A stretch of 64,000 nt of DNA, taken from the NCBI GenBank assembly GCA_038030265.1, contig CM075941.1, positions 37,882,164 to 37,946,163 on the forward strand, written 5' to 3'. Shown piece by piece: positions 24,061 through 33,664 of the stretch. Every line of letters begins with the position of its first letter. The first letter of the stretch is position 1. The position numbers and the translations under genes were made by a program. The DNA comes from Corythucha ciliata. Its lineage: Eukaryota > Arthropoda > Insecta > Hemiptera > Tingidae. The notes under the pieces were generated by a model. That model did no database searches. It was not told the origin of the DNA and worked only from the letters and a program-made list of their open reading frames with translations.

Positions 24061-25100
24061 TTTTAAACTAAACCTATTTTTAGACGTTGATTCGATGGAA
24101 GTGTGTTTATGGGGGATCGGAGTAGCCCGCGACTCACAAATGAACAGAGCTAAAATTTCGGTCGATGCAATCCCTAATTAGATAATAAAACATCATTTTC
24201 GTCACACTCTAGTGCAGTGTACTGCAACTGCAATATAAAATGAATCGAACGAAATACTTTCGGTGGAGTCACTCAGAAAGTTACTTCTCAATCATCGTCG
24301 TAATTATCCGTCACGCCAACGTTTCTGCGCATATTCGTCGGATAATAGAGTCTTTTAGACGCATTATTCATACGCATTAGTGACAACAACATCGCAACTG
24401 AAAAACTTTTTCTGGCGATATTTACTGCGAGGACGTGGTACCTTGGGCTTTAACCTTTTTATTTCATTTATTACATACATTTTATACACGAGGTAGGTAC
24501 ATTTTATTTACGAGTCTGAAACTGCAGATATTTTGGTGAATTGCTTCGATGGGGCAGCGTACTTGAAAACGTATAATGCTGTAGGGTTGGTTATATGACC
24601 GACGATGACCGGCGAAGGTTGTAAATTTAATTTTTCATTTCTGAGTCCTTCCTGCTGGTTTTTAATGATATTTCCAGATCATTAGCAGTCTGCAAATAAC
24701 GAAGCAATACAGTTAAGTTTATATTTCTTCGTACCGTTTTCATCAACGGTCAATACATACCCAAACATGGAAAAGGAAGGCTTCTCGACACCTTTGGCCT
24801 TTGGTTTCTCTTCAGTTTTCACGTTATTGTTTTTGTCCTTTCTTCAATCGTGATTCTACAGCACACAGGCTTAAATAAAGTTGGGATCAAAAACAACGCT
24901 GAAGAGTCTGGACCATCTGGAAAGTCACACCACATAGAAAAAGCTCATTAAAAAAAATATCAGCTCACTAAAATAAAAAAGTATGAAATCAGCTTACCAG
25001 CAGCTTAATAGTTTTTGTTGATTTTTGCTTGTGTCAAAGTAATGTTGACTGTAGCCATGAGCAAATCTTACTTAAAAATATCAGCCCGGTTTTTCCGTGC

Positions 25101-25330
25101 GACGTTGCTGAAACGTCAACATAGTTAACGATACTGAAACGTTACTAAATATGTTGTCAATAACGTTTTCGAACGTGACGTTTTCGTTGTAACGTTGCTG
25201 AAACGTTAACATAGTTACGATACTGAAACGTTACTAAATATGTTGTCGATAACGTTTTTGTAACGTTATGGAAGTAACTGAAATCATAATGTAACCATAC
25301 GACGTTTCAGCAACGTTATTGACACTTTTT
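25101..25330 (+). repeat. ~90-bp tandem repeat rich in AACGTT
   Basis: Two adjacent copies start at 25101 ('gacgttgctgaaacgt') and 25191 ('aacgttgctgaaacgt'). Each contains ACTGAAACGTTACTAAATAT, and a partial continuation with 'acgtttcagcaacgttatt' in inverse sense runs to 25330. Almost every unit is built around the palindrome AACGTT. Copies are close to identical, so the duplication is recent relative to the arrays around it. Confidence 0.8.
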
Positions 25331-25379
25331 GTGTTGATTGGGGAAGTCCCCGGCAAACCCTGTTTCTTTGTAGTTCGTT

Positions 25380-26040
25380 TTTCGACAACACTACACTGAA
25401 ATTAAGCAAAAAGCTCATTTGCAACTAAAATTGAGAAAAATCTATCGTTTCCGGCATAAATTAAAGTTAAATTGTGCCCTCTGATTAAGGAAAAGGGCTA
25501 TTTTTTAAAACAAAATTGAGTGAAAGCGTTAATTTACGACATAAATTAAAAGAAAACGCTCATTTGCAGCTAAAATTGCGAAAAAGAGATAATTGACGCG
25601 GGGGAAAAAGAGATAATTAGAAAACAGCGCTAATCCATGGCAATAAAAGTGGAAAAAGGCAAATTCTGCGGTTAATGCTGCCAACACCACACCAACACCA
25701 ACCACAGTTTCTTTAGCCCTCTCAAAACTAAATTTTGCGGATTCGTCACGTTCAAATCCTATTTTGTGGGTTTTGATATTTAAAAACCCCAAGCTTCATG
25801 TTTCCCGCTCTTTCAACAACCAAGTTTGCGCACTTTCGCGGTTTCAAACCACAATTTCGTGGACTTAACTCCTTCTAACCACAATTTCGGGGATTTTTGC
25901 TTATTGCAAACAACATTTTGTGAATTCAGCTTCTCATAAAATCAGTTTTGCAGGCTTAGTTAATTCTAAAAGCTGAATTGGCGAAAAATGGACGACGCAA
26001 TTTTGTTGATGTGATTTTTACTTATTTAAACCCCAATGAC
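25380..26040. repeat. family III and IV arrays
   Basis: Family III words ('gctcatttgcaactaaaattgag') run from 25390 to 25680. Family IV words in reverse sense ('aaccacaatttcgtgg') run to 26040. They abut the 3' end of the BEL/Pao remnant. I looked here for its 3' long terminal repeat and could not recognise one. Confidence 0.55.
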
Positions 26041-26059
26041 GCCGGAGTATTTGGCACAT

Positions 26060-27110
26060 TCAAGGCACAATGCCACGCACTTTTGCTATTTCATCTTTTG
26101 CAGGCGTCAGTTCTTGGACCATAGCGAGGGCCAATTCAGTCCTTGGGAATCATGTTGACCGATCAAGACTAGGTCGCCTTTTGAAATCGGTCGGCCTTCC
26201 CTTTTCTTGGATCTCAGTGCAAGTTGACCCAAATATTCAATTCAAAATCTTTTTCGGAAGTTCAGACGCAGTTCTTGTATTCTCTTCCATCGCTTCGATA
26301 AGTTTATGAAGTCGATAGCGCCAATATCTGGGACATCATCTTCCCACAAATCAATTAGAAACCTGTTGGGTGTCAGAGCCCTTAAATCGTTCGGGTCTTC
26401 TGACAAACTAGTTAATGGTCTTCCGTTCAATACGGCTTCGCAATCACAAAGAACTGTTGCTAGTTCTTCTGTCTGCTAGTTCTGCTAGACGCTCGACCGA
26501 GAATTCGCCTTAAAAGCTTCTTTGCCATACCGACCAGGCGCTCCCACCAACCACCTCACCATGGAGAAGCGGGATGGAATCCATTTAATGTGTTGAGTCG
26601 AACACTTTTCTGCGATTACGTCCCAGTCGAGATTACCAAAGGCGTTGCCAGCGCCCACAAAGTTCGTACCATTGTCGCTCCAGATCACTTTTGGACGACC
26701 TCATCGAGCCACGAAGCGGTGAAGACCTTGAAGAAAATCGTGTATGCTCAACAACGTCACAAGCTCCAAGTGAACTGCCCGGTACACAGCACACGTAAGA
26801 AGGCATATCCACGTCGTTTTTCCACATCGAAGTCTCAAAGGACGAGCAAAATCAATTCCTGTGGTTTCAAAGGTGGCAGCTTCCCTAACTCTTTTTTCCG
26901 GATGAGATACTGGATTCGTGTTTAAATTTCTGACATCAAAACGGGTACATTTGACGCATTTTGACAGAACGGATCGCACTGTTCTTCGCCCTCCAAGCAT
27001 CCAGTATTTTTCGCGAAGCAAACTCAGCACGCCCTGCGTACCTACGTGACAATTACTTTCATGAACGTGTGTTATCATTCTACTCACAGCGGGATGTTTG
27101 GGTCATCACA
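26060..27110 (-). pseudogene. BEL/Pao integrase and DUF5641-like tail, frameshifted
   Basis: The zinc-binding N-terminus is at 27087-26940 (HVHESNCH, then CVKCTRF). The catalytic core follows with TGIDFARPL near 26860, the block TCAVYRAVHLELV, and SDNGTNF near 26675. The region that should carry the third acidic residue (the WWERLV block) lies at about 26530, but in a frame different from its flanks and next to a stop. A C-terminal part with RPLTSLSEDPNDLRALTPN (26430-26242) and text ending near 26080 (LAMVQELTP) is typical of DUF5641 in BEL/Pao polyproteins. In life this would insert the element cDNA into chromosomal DNA. Several frame changes rule out activity. Confidence 0.88.
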
Positions 27111-27514
27111 TCGGTCCGCTGAGAAACTTTAGTTTTCAAACGAATCAAGTCATCTTCGCCCGTAAACGGGCACAAAATCGATTGTTTCGGGTCGTCCATC
27201 CCCAAAAACGAGGAATCTTGAATGAACCGTAAAATTAGCGTCTCTCAAAGCACAGGAGTCTCTTCGATCGTTTTTCTGGAGGATTTCGACAGTTCGAAAC
27301 GAATCTTTTGATCCACGCGACCATTCTCACAATACTAGAAAATTTCAAAAAATACTTGTGAAACCAAGTTTTATCGGTGGATTCGCTGTTCAGTAAGGAC
27401 GAGGTGATTCATTTCCGTTTTTCTTGTCAAACTAGACTTCCATCGCACTCAAAATGTTCATCGGGCCAGTTTTCATTGGGCGATTTGTGACAGGATGGTC
27501 CCTCCCTCCTCCCA

Positions 27515-27976
27515 TTATCTAGACGTTACGAGTTGGCTGGGCAGACACCCTCTCAATTGTAAGTCTGCCGGATTCAGACTAACAGGCACGTGGCGCCATT
27601 TGTTGTCCGAGGTCAACGATCTCATTTCTTTAATTCGATTCCAGACGAATGGAGCCCATTGATCCTCCAGTAAACAATCCGTCCAGTAAACTCCGATTAA
27701 TAGGTCGATAGAGCCCTCTCGCCGGTCAGTGATGACGTTACCCTTTTCTTTCGTCAACTCTGCATCCCAAGGTCCAGAGCAGATGGGTTTTATATCACAA
27801 CATAATGTCTCTTGGTCAATAACGTGGTCATAAGGTGTCTTGGTCAATAACGTCAAAATCACACTCGAATTCTCCACATAAACTATACACTCGAGCTTTA
27901 TATTTGGTATGATTTACTAGTTGAGTCTGAACTCCTCCAAAAAGGGAATGGTTTATCTTCTCAGTTCCCGTGGCCT
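27515..27976 (-). pseudogene. BEL/Pao protease C-terminus fused to RNase H region (RT deleted)
   Basis: From 27976 downward the minus strand gives HSLFGGVQTQL and the IDLLIGVYW motif, which close the DUF1758-type aspartic protease of BEL/Pao elements. Directly after it comes WAPFVWNRIKEMRSLT and HVPVSLNPADL, typical of the RNase H-to-integrase connector. The several hundred residues of RT expected between them are absent. A 10-base direct repeat, TCCAGTAAAC, occurs twice at about 27665-27692 near the junction and may mark a microhomology-mediated deletion. Confidence 0.8.
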
Positions 27977-28348
27977 CATAATGGAGTACTTGCCTATTTT
28001 TTTTTTATTCACTCATGGCGTTCTTTGATAGAAGTTATTGAGGAAAGAGTAGGAAAAAGTAAAAAAAATCGCGCGGGAAATATTTTTAATTAATTTTTAA
28101 AGTAATGAGTTTCGCGGTGGAGGGGGTTTTGGCAGAAGTGACCTTGTGACGTCGAAACCGCTAGCGCGTTTTGACAGTTGACAGGCTTGTCACAAGCAAC
28201 CGAACCTGAACGCTGGTTTCAGTGCTCTTCAACTGAGTACTCAGTTTTACATTTAGTGCATTTAATTTTTCTGACGAAATAGGACAATAAATAGGAAAGC
28301 ATCACACCAAGGCAAAACAGCGAAGCAATGCACGTGCAAGTATTCATA

Positions 28349-28487
28349 AAGGCCCGTTCACAAGCTCTATGTTTGCGCTGTGTGGAGTCTATGCAACCAA
28401 ACAAATTTATTCTCTCGAAAAATGAAGCATTTTGATAGGTTGCATAGACACCACACAACGCAAACATAGAGCTTGTGAACGGGCCTT
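28349..28487. mobile_element. 139-bp foldback MITE, copy 1
   Basis: The arms AAGGCCCGTTCACAAGCTCT and their inverse end at 28487. They pair through the 'tatgtttgcg', 'tgtgtgg' and 'tatgcaacc' blocks, leaving a centre of about 40 bases. A second copy in the opposite orientation lies at about 58643-58784. It sits inside the left long terminus of the 5.68-kb element and lengthens that arm relative to the right arm, so it arrived later. No coding capacity. Confidence 0.85.
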
Positions 28488-28519
28488 GAACCATAGAGGA
28501 GTAATAACATGGAGGGAGC

Positions 28520-30460
28520 CTTGAAGGAAAGAGGGGTTCAAGGGGACGACCCCAAGATTACAGCTGTCGAGAGAGGTTGCTTTTAGGGTAACAGCCACAG
28601 AACTTCCCTAGTTTCCTGCACAATGTAAACAAAGGTAGTAAACAAAATTGATAAGTTTTCTTATTTTCTGTTTTCTTGAAATATAACTTATGTTTCGTTT
28701 TTGTCTGGGAAGAAATTTGAATATCAAATTATTGAAATATTTTTTACGGTAATTTTAACACTCTGTGCTCGTAAAGTCCCTTGGTACTTCGTTTTTAATG
28801 CGCCTACGTGGTTCGTGACATAGTAATCGTCTTCCTGTATATTTTTTATTTGCATTGAACAAATATCCAACGAACGTGAGATTAGCCATTTTTCACGGTC
28901 TATTCATAAAGGTATGAATCTCAATACCCAGACGTTTTGTCATCCCATCTCGCCTCTAATGCCAGTGTAGTCAGGGCATATTCGACGACGATCTGTTTGA
29001 CGGTTGATTTATAGAAAACTGATTGGTTTACTGTAGGGAGTTGAATTGCTTTTCGTGTTTGACTGCTGCAGACAATTTATGGATCACCAACTCAGACCAC
29101 AAGCGGATTCAGTAGACATGAAAGCACGGGACGAATTCCCGACGTCTCCCGAGTCCACATTGCTCTATTGGAGCTTTTGGGATCCGCATGTTACAATTCC
29201 GGTTTGATACTCTAGTCTAAAAGCCCGGCTACACGGTCAGTCTTTCGCTACGGAAAGCTCGAATCCAGTCTTTCCCTACGGAAAGTTTGAGCGTGTGGAC
29301 GGCAAAACTGACTGGCTCGTTCAGGCCTCGGGATCGACTTGATGGAATTATCATCAGTCCTCAAGCTTTAGAGTATTTAACCGGACGATATGACCATCCT
29401 GACATAACAAATCAACATTTCCCAGGATGAGTGGTCATTTTGTGCCACAAAATTGTCCAAGATGGTGAGATGGACCGTTTTCGGGGCGTCGATAAATGAA
29501 AGAGTCTGGTTCTCGGGGGCTAAATTCCAGTTTTCTGCATTAATAGTCAGCGTGTAGCGCGATATTATCAATCTCTCGACTAAGTGTCACCGTTTCTGTG
29601 GAGGTTTCGTCGACAAATTGTGACTTTTCAAGATATTTATTTTAGGTAGGCTAATTACTCAGTTTGAATGCCTGAATTGTCAATTCACGAGACGGGGCGT
29701 GCCCGGTATTAAGTTAAACAGTCAGTTTCCAGGGCCAAGACTCTATAGTTTGATTCTAAATTAACGGTTTCCTGAATGGATCGTCAGTTTCGTTGGATCC
29801 AATAACTGGCAATTAAATCACAGTGGTACGAGCACATTGCAGCATTGTACATCATAAACTAACAATAATACGGCCAGAAATTGCTACGTTTACCCAAAAT
29901 CCCCTACGATGCATACTTGAAAACGAACTATAGCCTGAAACTAAAAAGTATTGAGCCAAGAGACGGACACTTCAGCTGCTTAATATTATTACACTGCTTT
30001 ATGGGAGAAATAAGGGACATAATCCAGGCGCAAATGATTAGCTTCACGCTACATTCTGGGCGAGGGACACGAATTAAAAACTACAGATCACAGAGCGAGA
30101 GAAAGCAGGATACAAAAACTGTTTTTACGGGGTGAGGTGGGGGGGGGCTGTGACCGCTCACTTGATGACCCAGGGGTTTGAGTTCGATGCACGCAGATGT
30201 CGCTGCACCCATGGGCGTTTTCTGATGGATGGGCAAAGACTCAGAACGCACACACATTACTGATGTGCGTGCGAATTCAATTCCGCTTCTTTAGGTTTTC
30301 TGAAGTACTCGATTTTATGGATTATTGGTGCTCCAACCAACAAGAGAACCAAATTTTGCCAATCTTGGCCTCTCAAGATAGTCCAGTATGCAGAGGACAG
30401 CACCTTGCAACAGGAGGTGTAACGATTTTATTATTTTTATTTTAAGTACATAATCTAATT
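28520..30460. other. non-coding interior of the long-TIR element
   Basis: No gene recognised. At 29640-29830 there are scattered family II words ('cagtttcgttgg', 'gtcaattcacg'). At about 30150-30230 the text 'gatgacccaggggtttgagttcgatgc' in pieces resembles a tRNA-like B box context, but no matching A box was found upstream, so it is not called. ORFs here have no domains. Confidence 0.45.
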
Positions 30461-30565
30461 AGGTGGCCATACACGAACGGATTTTTTTGGGAAACCCGCG
30501 GGCCTGGTCGTATGTTAGAGAAGAAGAAAAAACTTCGGTTTTGACCATCAGTTTTCCAAACCCGA

Positions 30566-30715
30566 AGGCCAGGGGCCTTATTCTCTAACAAGATTGAAAC
30601 ATTGCTTTGGTAGAAACATTAAAATCTCATTCATAAAATTAAGAATACTAAACGGAAACATATGTTTTAGAAAAAAGCAATGTTGAAAGAAGTTAGTGAA
30701 TAAGGCCCCTGGCCT
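30566..30715. mobile_element. 150-bp MITE with GGGGCCTTATTC termini
   Basis: The inverted ends AGGCCAGGGGCCTTATTC and GAATAAGGCCCCTGGCCT are perfect over 18 bases, and the next bases pair imperfectly. The centre is AT-rich and non-coding. It shares GGGGCCTTATTC with the element at 22709-23099. It interrupts the text of the 30466-31585 element, so it is a younger insertion. Target duplication is ambiguous because the outer bases are themselves palindromic. Confidence 0.8.
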
Positions 30716-31129
30716 GTTTATCGACATACACGTGCAGTTGAGACCGACGGATCTCGGAACTATAGACTCGGGGGTTTTGAAATCCGAAGGATTGGCCTGT
30801 CGAGGGCCAGTGGGCCACTAACGTTCGGTTTGTGTCCGACGGTTTGTTTGTTTATGGAAAAGGAAAAACTAAAATTAATAGAAAGCATAAGATTGAGTAA
30901 AAGCTGGGAGCTGACGACAACGACTGAGCGACTGATGATGCTGAAACCGTGGTGTCGCACCAAATTAATCGTTGAGGATCGACAAATATTTTTTGATTTA
31001 TTCCTTGGTTATAGCTTGATCTAGCTGTGCACTTCACACTCGTACTGCGCGGGCGTTTCGATCGGTGTGAAGTTTGTCGTAAGCGCCCGACCGCCGTGAA
31101 CGGCGTGCGACGAAGCCGTGTCGCAGCTC

Positions 31130-31235
31130 GCTGCAGCCTTATGACAAATGAGCAATTGGAGGATTTGAACCCAGGCCCGCTGGTTTGCGAAGCGAATATT
31201 GATTCCATTACACCACCGAGTCATGCCCGTGGACC
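31130..31235 (-). repeat. tRNA-derived SINE-like promoter segment
   Basis: On the minus strand GGTTCAAATCC (31171-31161) is a full match to the RNA polymerase III B box. About 35 bases upstream, 'ctcggtggtgtaatgga' (31220-31204) is a good A box. Spacing and the 'cgggcct' before the B box fit a tRNA gene. The 5' and 3' acceptor strands do not pair convincingly, so it reads as a tRNA-derived SINE head or decayed tRNA, not a working tRNA gene. The downstream body (to about 31020, GC-rich) has no recognisable LINE-type tail. Confidence 0.55.
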
Positions 31236-31800
31236 CATCAAGACGCATATGGCTGACCTCTTTCCTTAGGAAAATACGAAATCCGTCGCTTTTGCCTTTG
31301 ATCTGTGACACATGCTCAACAGTTCAACCTGCGGATTTTGTTTTTCAAAATCTGTGGGTTTCACCATACACGAACGGATTTGAACCGTTGGTAAGTTTTC
31401 CCGAAGGCGAGGACGTGAGTGGGCAACGAAAGGCTAAAAACCCGCAGATTTGGTCTGTTGGAAAAACCCACGGTCTATATCTGCGGTTCTGGCTTGTCAT
31501 TCTCCACTCACGTGCAAGGCAGAAACCCGCTGGCCGGGCCCGTCCTGCGGTTCTGGCCTGTCAAAAAAATCCGTTCGTGTATGGCTTGCTATTGGAGCGG
31601 GAGGGGACATGGAATCACAGGTAGCACACGAAATTTCGAGAGGCAGAACTTTTGACAACCAATAGGCCACAACGTCAAAGAACAAGTTCCAGGTACTTGA
31701 TACAGATCTTTCCATTCCATGCTCTGCATTGCAGAGCCTGCAACTTTCCCTCCTCCTCCTTCAACACAGAATTTCGCAAGCTCGTCCCCCTCAAGACCGC

Positions 31801-32023
31801 GAATGCTGTATTATTTCGTGCTTTTGACCCACCCCTCTCAATTTCGCAGGGTTGACTTTCTGAGAAAAAAATCCCAGGTTGTCTAATTAAAAATCTGATT
31901 ACGTAGGGGCAGCTCACACAAAAGAGTTTGTGTATCACAATATGAAGTCAGCTCGGACTCAATTTTTCACCCTAGCATTGCACGTGCAGTGAATGCTGTA
32001 TTATTTCGTGCTTTTGACCCACC
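31801..32023 (+). repeat. exact 33-bp repeat, two copies 190 bp apart
   Basis: The 33 bases starting GAATGCTGTATTATTTCGTG occur exactly at 31801-31833 and 31991-32023. Text just after both copies is loosely similar ('tttcgcaggg' against 'ttttgcaggg'), so a partial tandem duplication is more likely than a transposon target duplication. Confidence 0.75.
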
Positions 32024-32029
32024 TCAAAA

Positions 32030-33320
32030 GTAATTTTGCAGGGCCGGCTGATTAAAATAACCAATTTCGCTGCCATGACTCTTCCAGCAATTCAGCGGAT
32101 CTGTCACTTACAGCAACCAATTTCGTGGGTTTGGATCCATAAAAATCTAATTTTCTGAGGGTTAGCTCATTAGAGACCCAACACTCTGTTTCTCAGCTGC
32201 TAATTGACATAGTGAGATAATAGCCCCCCCCCATAACTTAACAAAGCGCTGCGACTGTCTGGTTGATGTCGGGGCACGTGCCCCTAGACACTTCCTTACG
32301 TACGGCTCCAAGTTCTGACTTGGCTTCTGAGAGAGGTCGCCCCGAAAATGAACTGAGAAAAGTGTTGGGCATATACGACTCCAAAAAAAAATTCTGAAGA
32401 AAATTGTATCAATTAGAGGCTATACTATATTTTAATAAATTCGAATGGTATGATGGGGCGAAGAAACCCCACCTCACCAACATTCGCAGTCGGCGCCGCA
32501 TCGTTGGGTCTGGCCTTACGCACAAGTTGCATTACTCGAGCCATGATACAACGTTGTAGCGTTGTTTAGATTAAGATTCCAAAACGTCTATTATCTGTCA
32601 GTGACCAGGGGTAGTACAGACAGACCGTCGATGAAGTTAATAATTCTTCACAAGCGCGCACGCAAGGGTTTGTGTGCATTGAAGGCAAGCCGATCACATA
32701 TCATAACAGCCGAAAGTTGATCAGTACCCCATGTTGACTGCTGCTGAAGGTCTTCTAATTGGGAAGAAACAGAACAGAAATAATTACAGTTTATCGATTT
32801 CGTTACCTACTTCATTTATTTAACTGCATATCTACTGATTTTGTCGGCGGGCAAGTCTATATGAAACAACCACAATTCTAGTTCTGTTACGTGGAATATG
32901 CTCTCCCGGCGCGCGCCGGCCGGCTGTCAAGTTTGGTTTATTTATGAAATCAACTAGAAATTAGAAATAGAAAGAATAACAAAAAACAAGGAACTCGAGG
33001 TGTGTATTTTCTGAAAACCAATGGACTACCACACTATTCATTTATGCACGATAATATACTCACTTTTAAAAAGAATGTTGAATACACGCACTTACTTCGG
33101 CACACCGGACAGATTTTCGTTTTTCCGGGTTTACGAAAAAAGAAATAAAGTGAGAAAACGTGAAAATAAAGTCACTTCACTGCGAGACGGTTCAAATTAA
33201 AACATGGATAAATAATGTCAAGTGAGAGGTTTCCGTCTTTGACATGTTACCCGGAAGGGTAGCTTCACTTGAAAAGATACATTTTCCTTCAGTTATGATT
33301 TGGTCAGGGATTTTGGAAGA
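32030..33320. other. non-coding interior of the long-TIR element, right half
   Basis: Family IV words ('ccaatttcgtggg') occur to about 32170. From there to 33320 the sequence is unique and AT-rich with one GC-rich patch (32908-32928, 'ccggcgcgcgccggccgg', a short self-complementary block). No gene, RNA or terminal repeat recognised. Confidence 0.45.
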
Positions 33321-33664
33321 CACTCCCTCCATGTTATTCCTCCTCTATGCCTTGAACAGTAAGGTTCTATGATGGTTGCAGTGATACTGGATGAGAGGTG
33401 ATGTGGTTAGGCAGATGGTAGGTGAGGATGGAATGGGAACGTGCCTGAGAGGGGTTGGTTGGCGGTTGTGACATCACATTTCCAACCCTCGTCCAAGTCG
33501 ATCAGCTGGTAATTCACGGATGCTTTAAAATTCAATTAAAAATCGCTGCCTGCACCTATTGAGCTGCGGGTTTTACCATTCTGTTTTGTTTTAGCACTAC
33601 TCTCGACTGAGACCGGAAAAAAAAAAATAAAATAAAATAAATTTCATGCAAGTTCTCCATTCAT

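Larger units (their letters stand above)
30466..31585. mobile_element. element(s) with GCCATACACGAACGGATT termini
   Basis: A 24-base terminus, GCCATACACGAACGGATT plus TTTTTG, at 30466-30489 is repeated perfectly in inverse at 31562-31585. A further inside copy of CCATACACGAACGGATTT starts at 31364 and could pair with the same right end to give a 221-bp MITE. So either one 1.12-kb element, or two related elements of which the left has lost its end. The words 'cccgaaggc' follow both left-type ends, supporting two related copies. No TSD recognised, no transposase. Confidence 0.7.
27980..33661. mobile_element. 5.68-kb long-TIR element inserted in BEL/Pao protease
   Basis: The ends read AATGGAGTACTTGC (left) and, on the other strand, AATGGAGAACTTGC (right), with CAT on both sides (27977-27979 and 33662-33664). 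Inverted similarity persists inward for several hundred bases, with decay: 'tttttaattaatttttaaag' pairs with a right-arm relative, and 'catagaggagtaataacatg' (28494-28513) has a close inverted partner at about 33330-33352. The BEL protease text resumes on either side, so this is an insertion. No transposase was found: the interior holds MITEs, a SINE-like piece and unique DNA. Superfamily not assigned. The 3-bp TSD is weak evidence alone. Confidence 0.68.

Noticed and set aside
26590..26925. Plus-strand 111-codon ORF
   Set aside because: It is antisense to the BEL/Pao integrase read on the minus strand, and only the minus strand shows conserved motifs.
30150..30240. Plus-strand SINE head around 'gagttcgatgc'
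   Set aside because: The B box has mismatches and no upstream A box was found.
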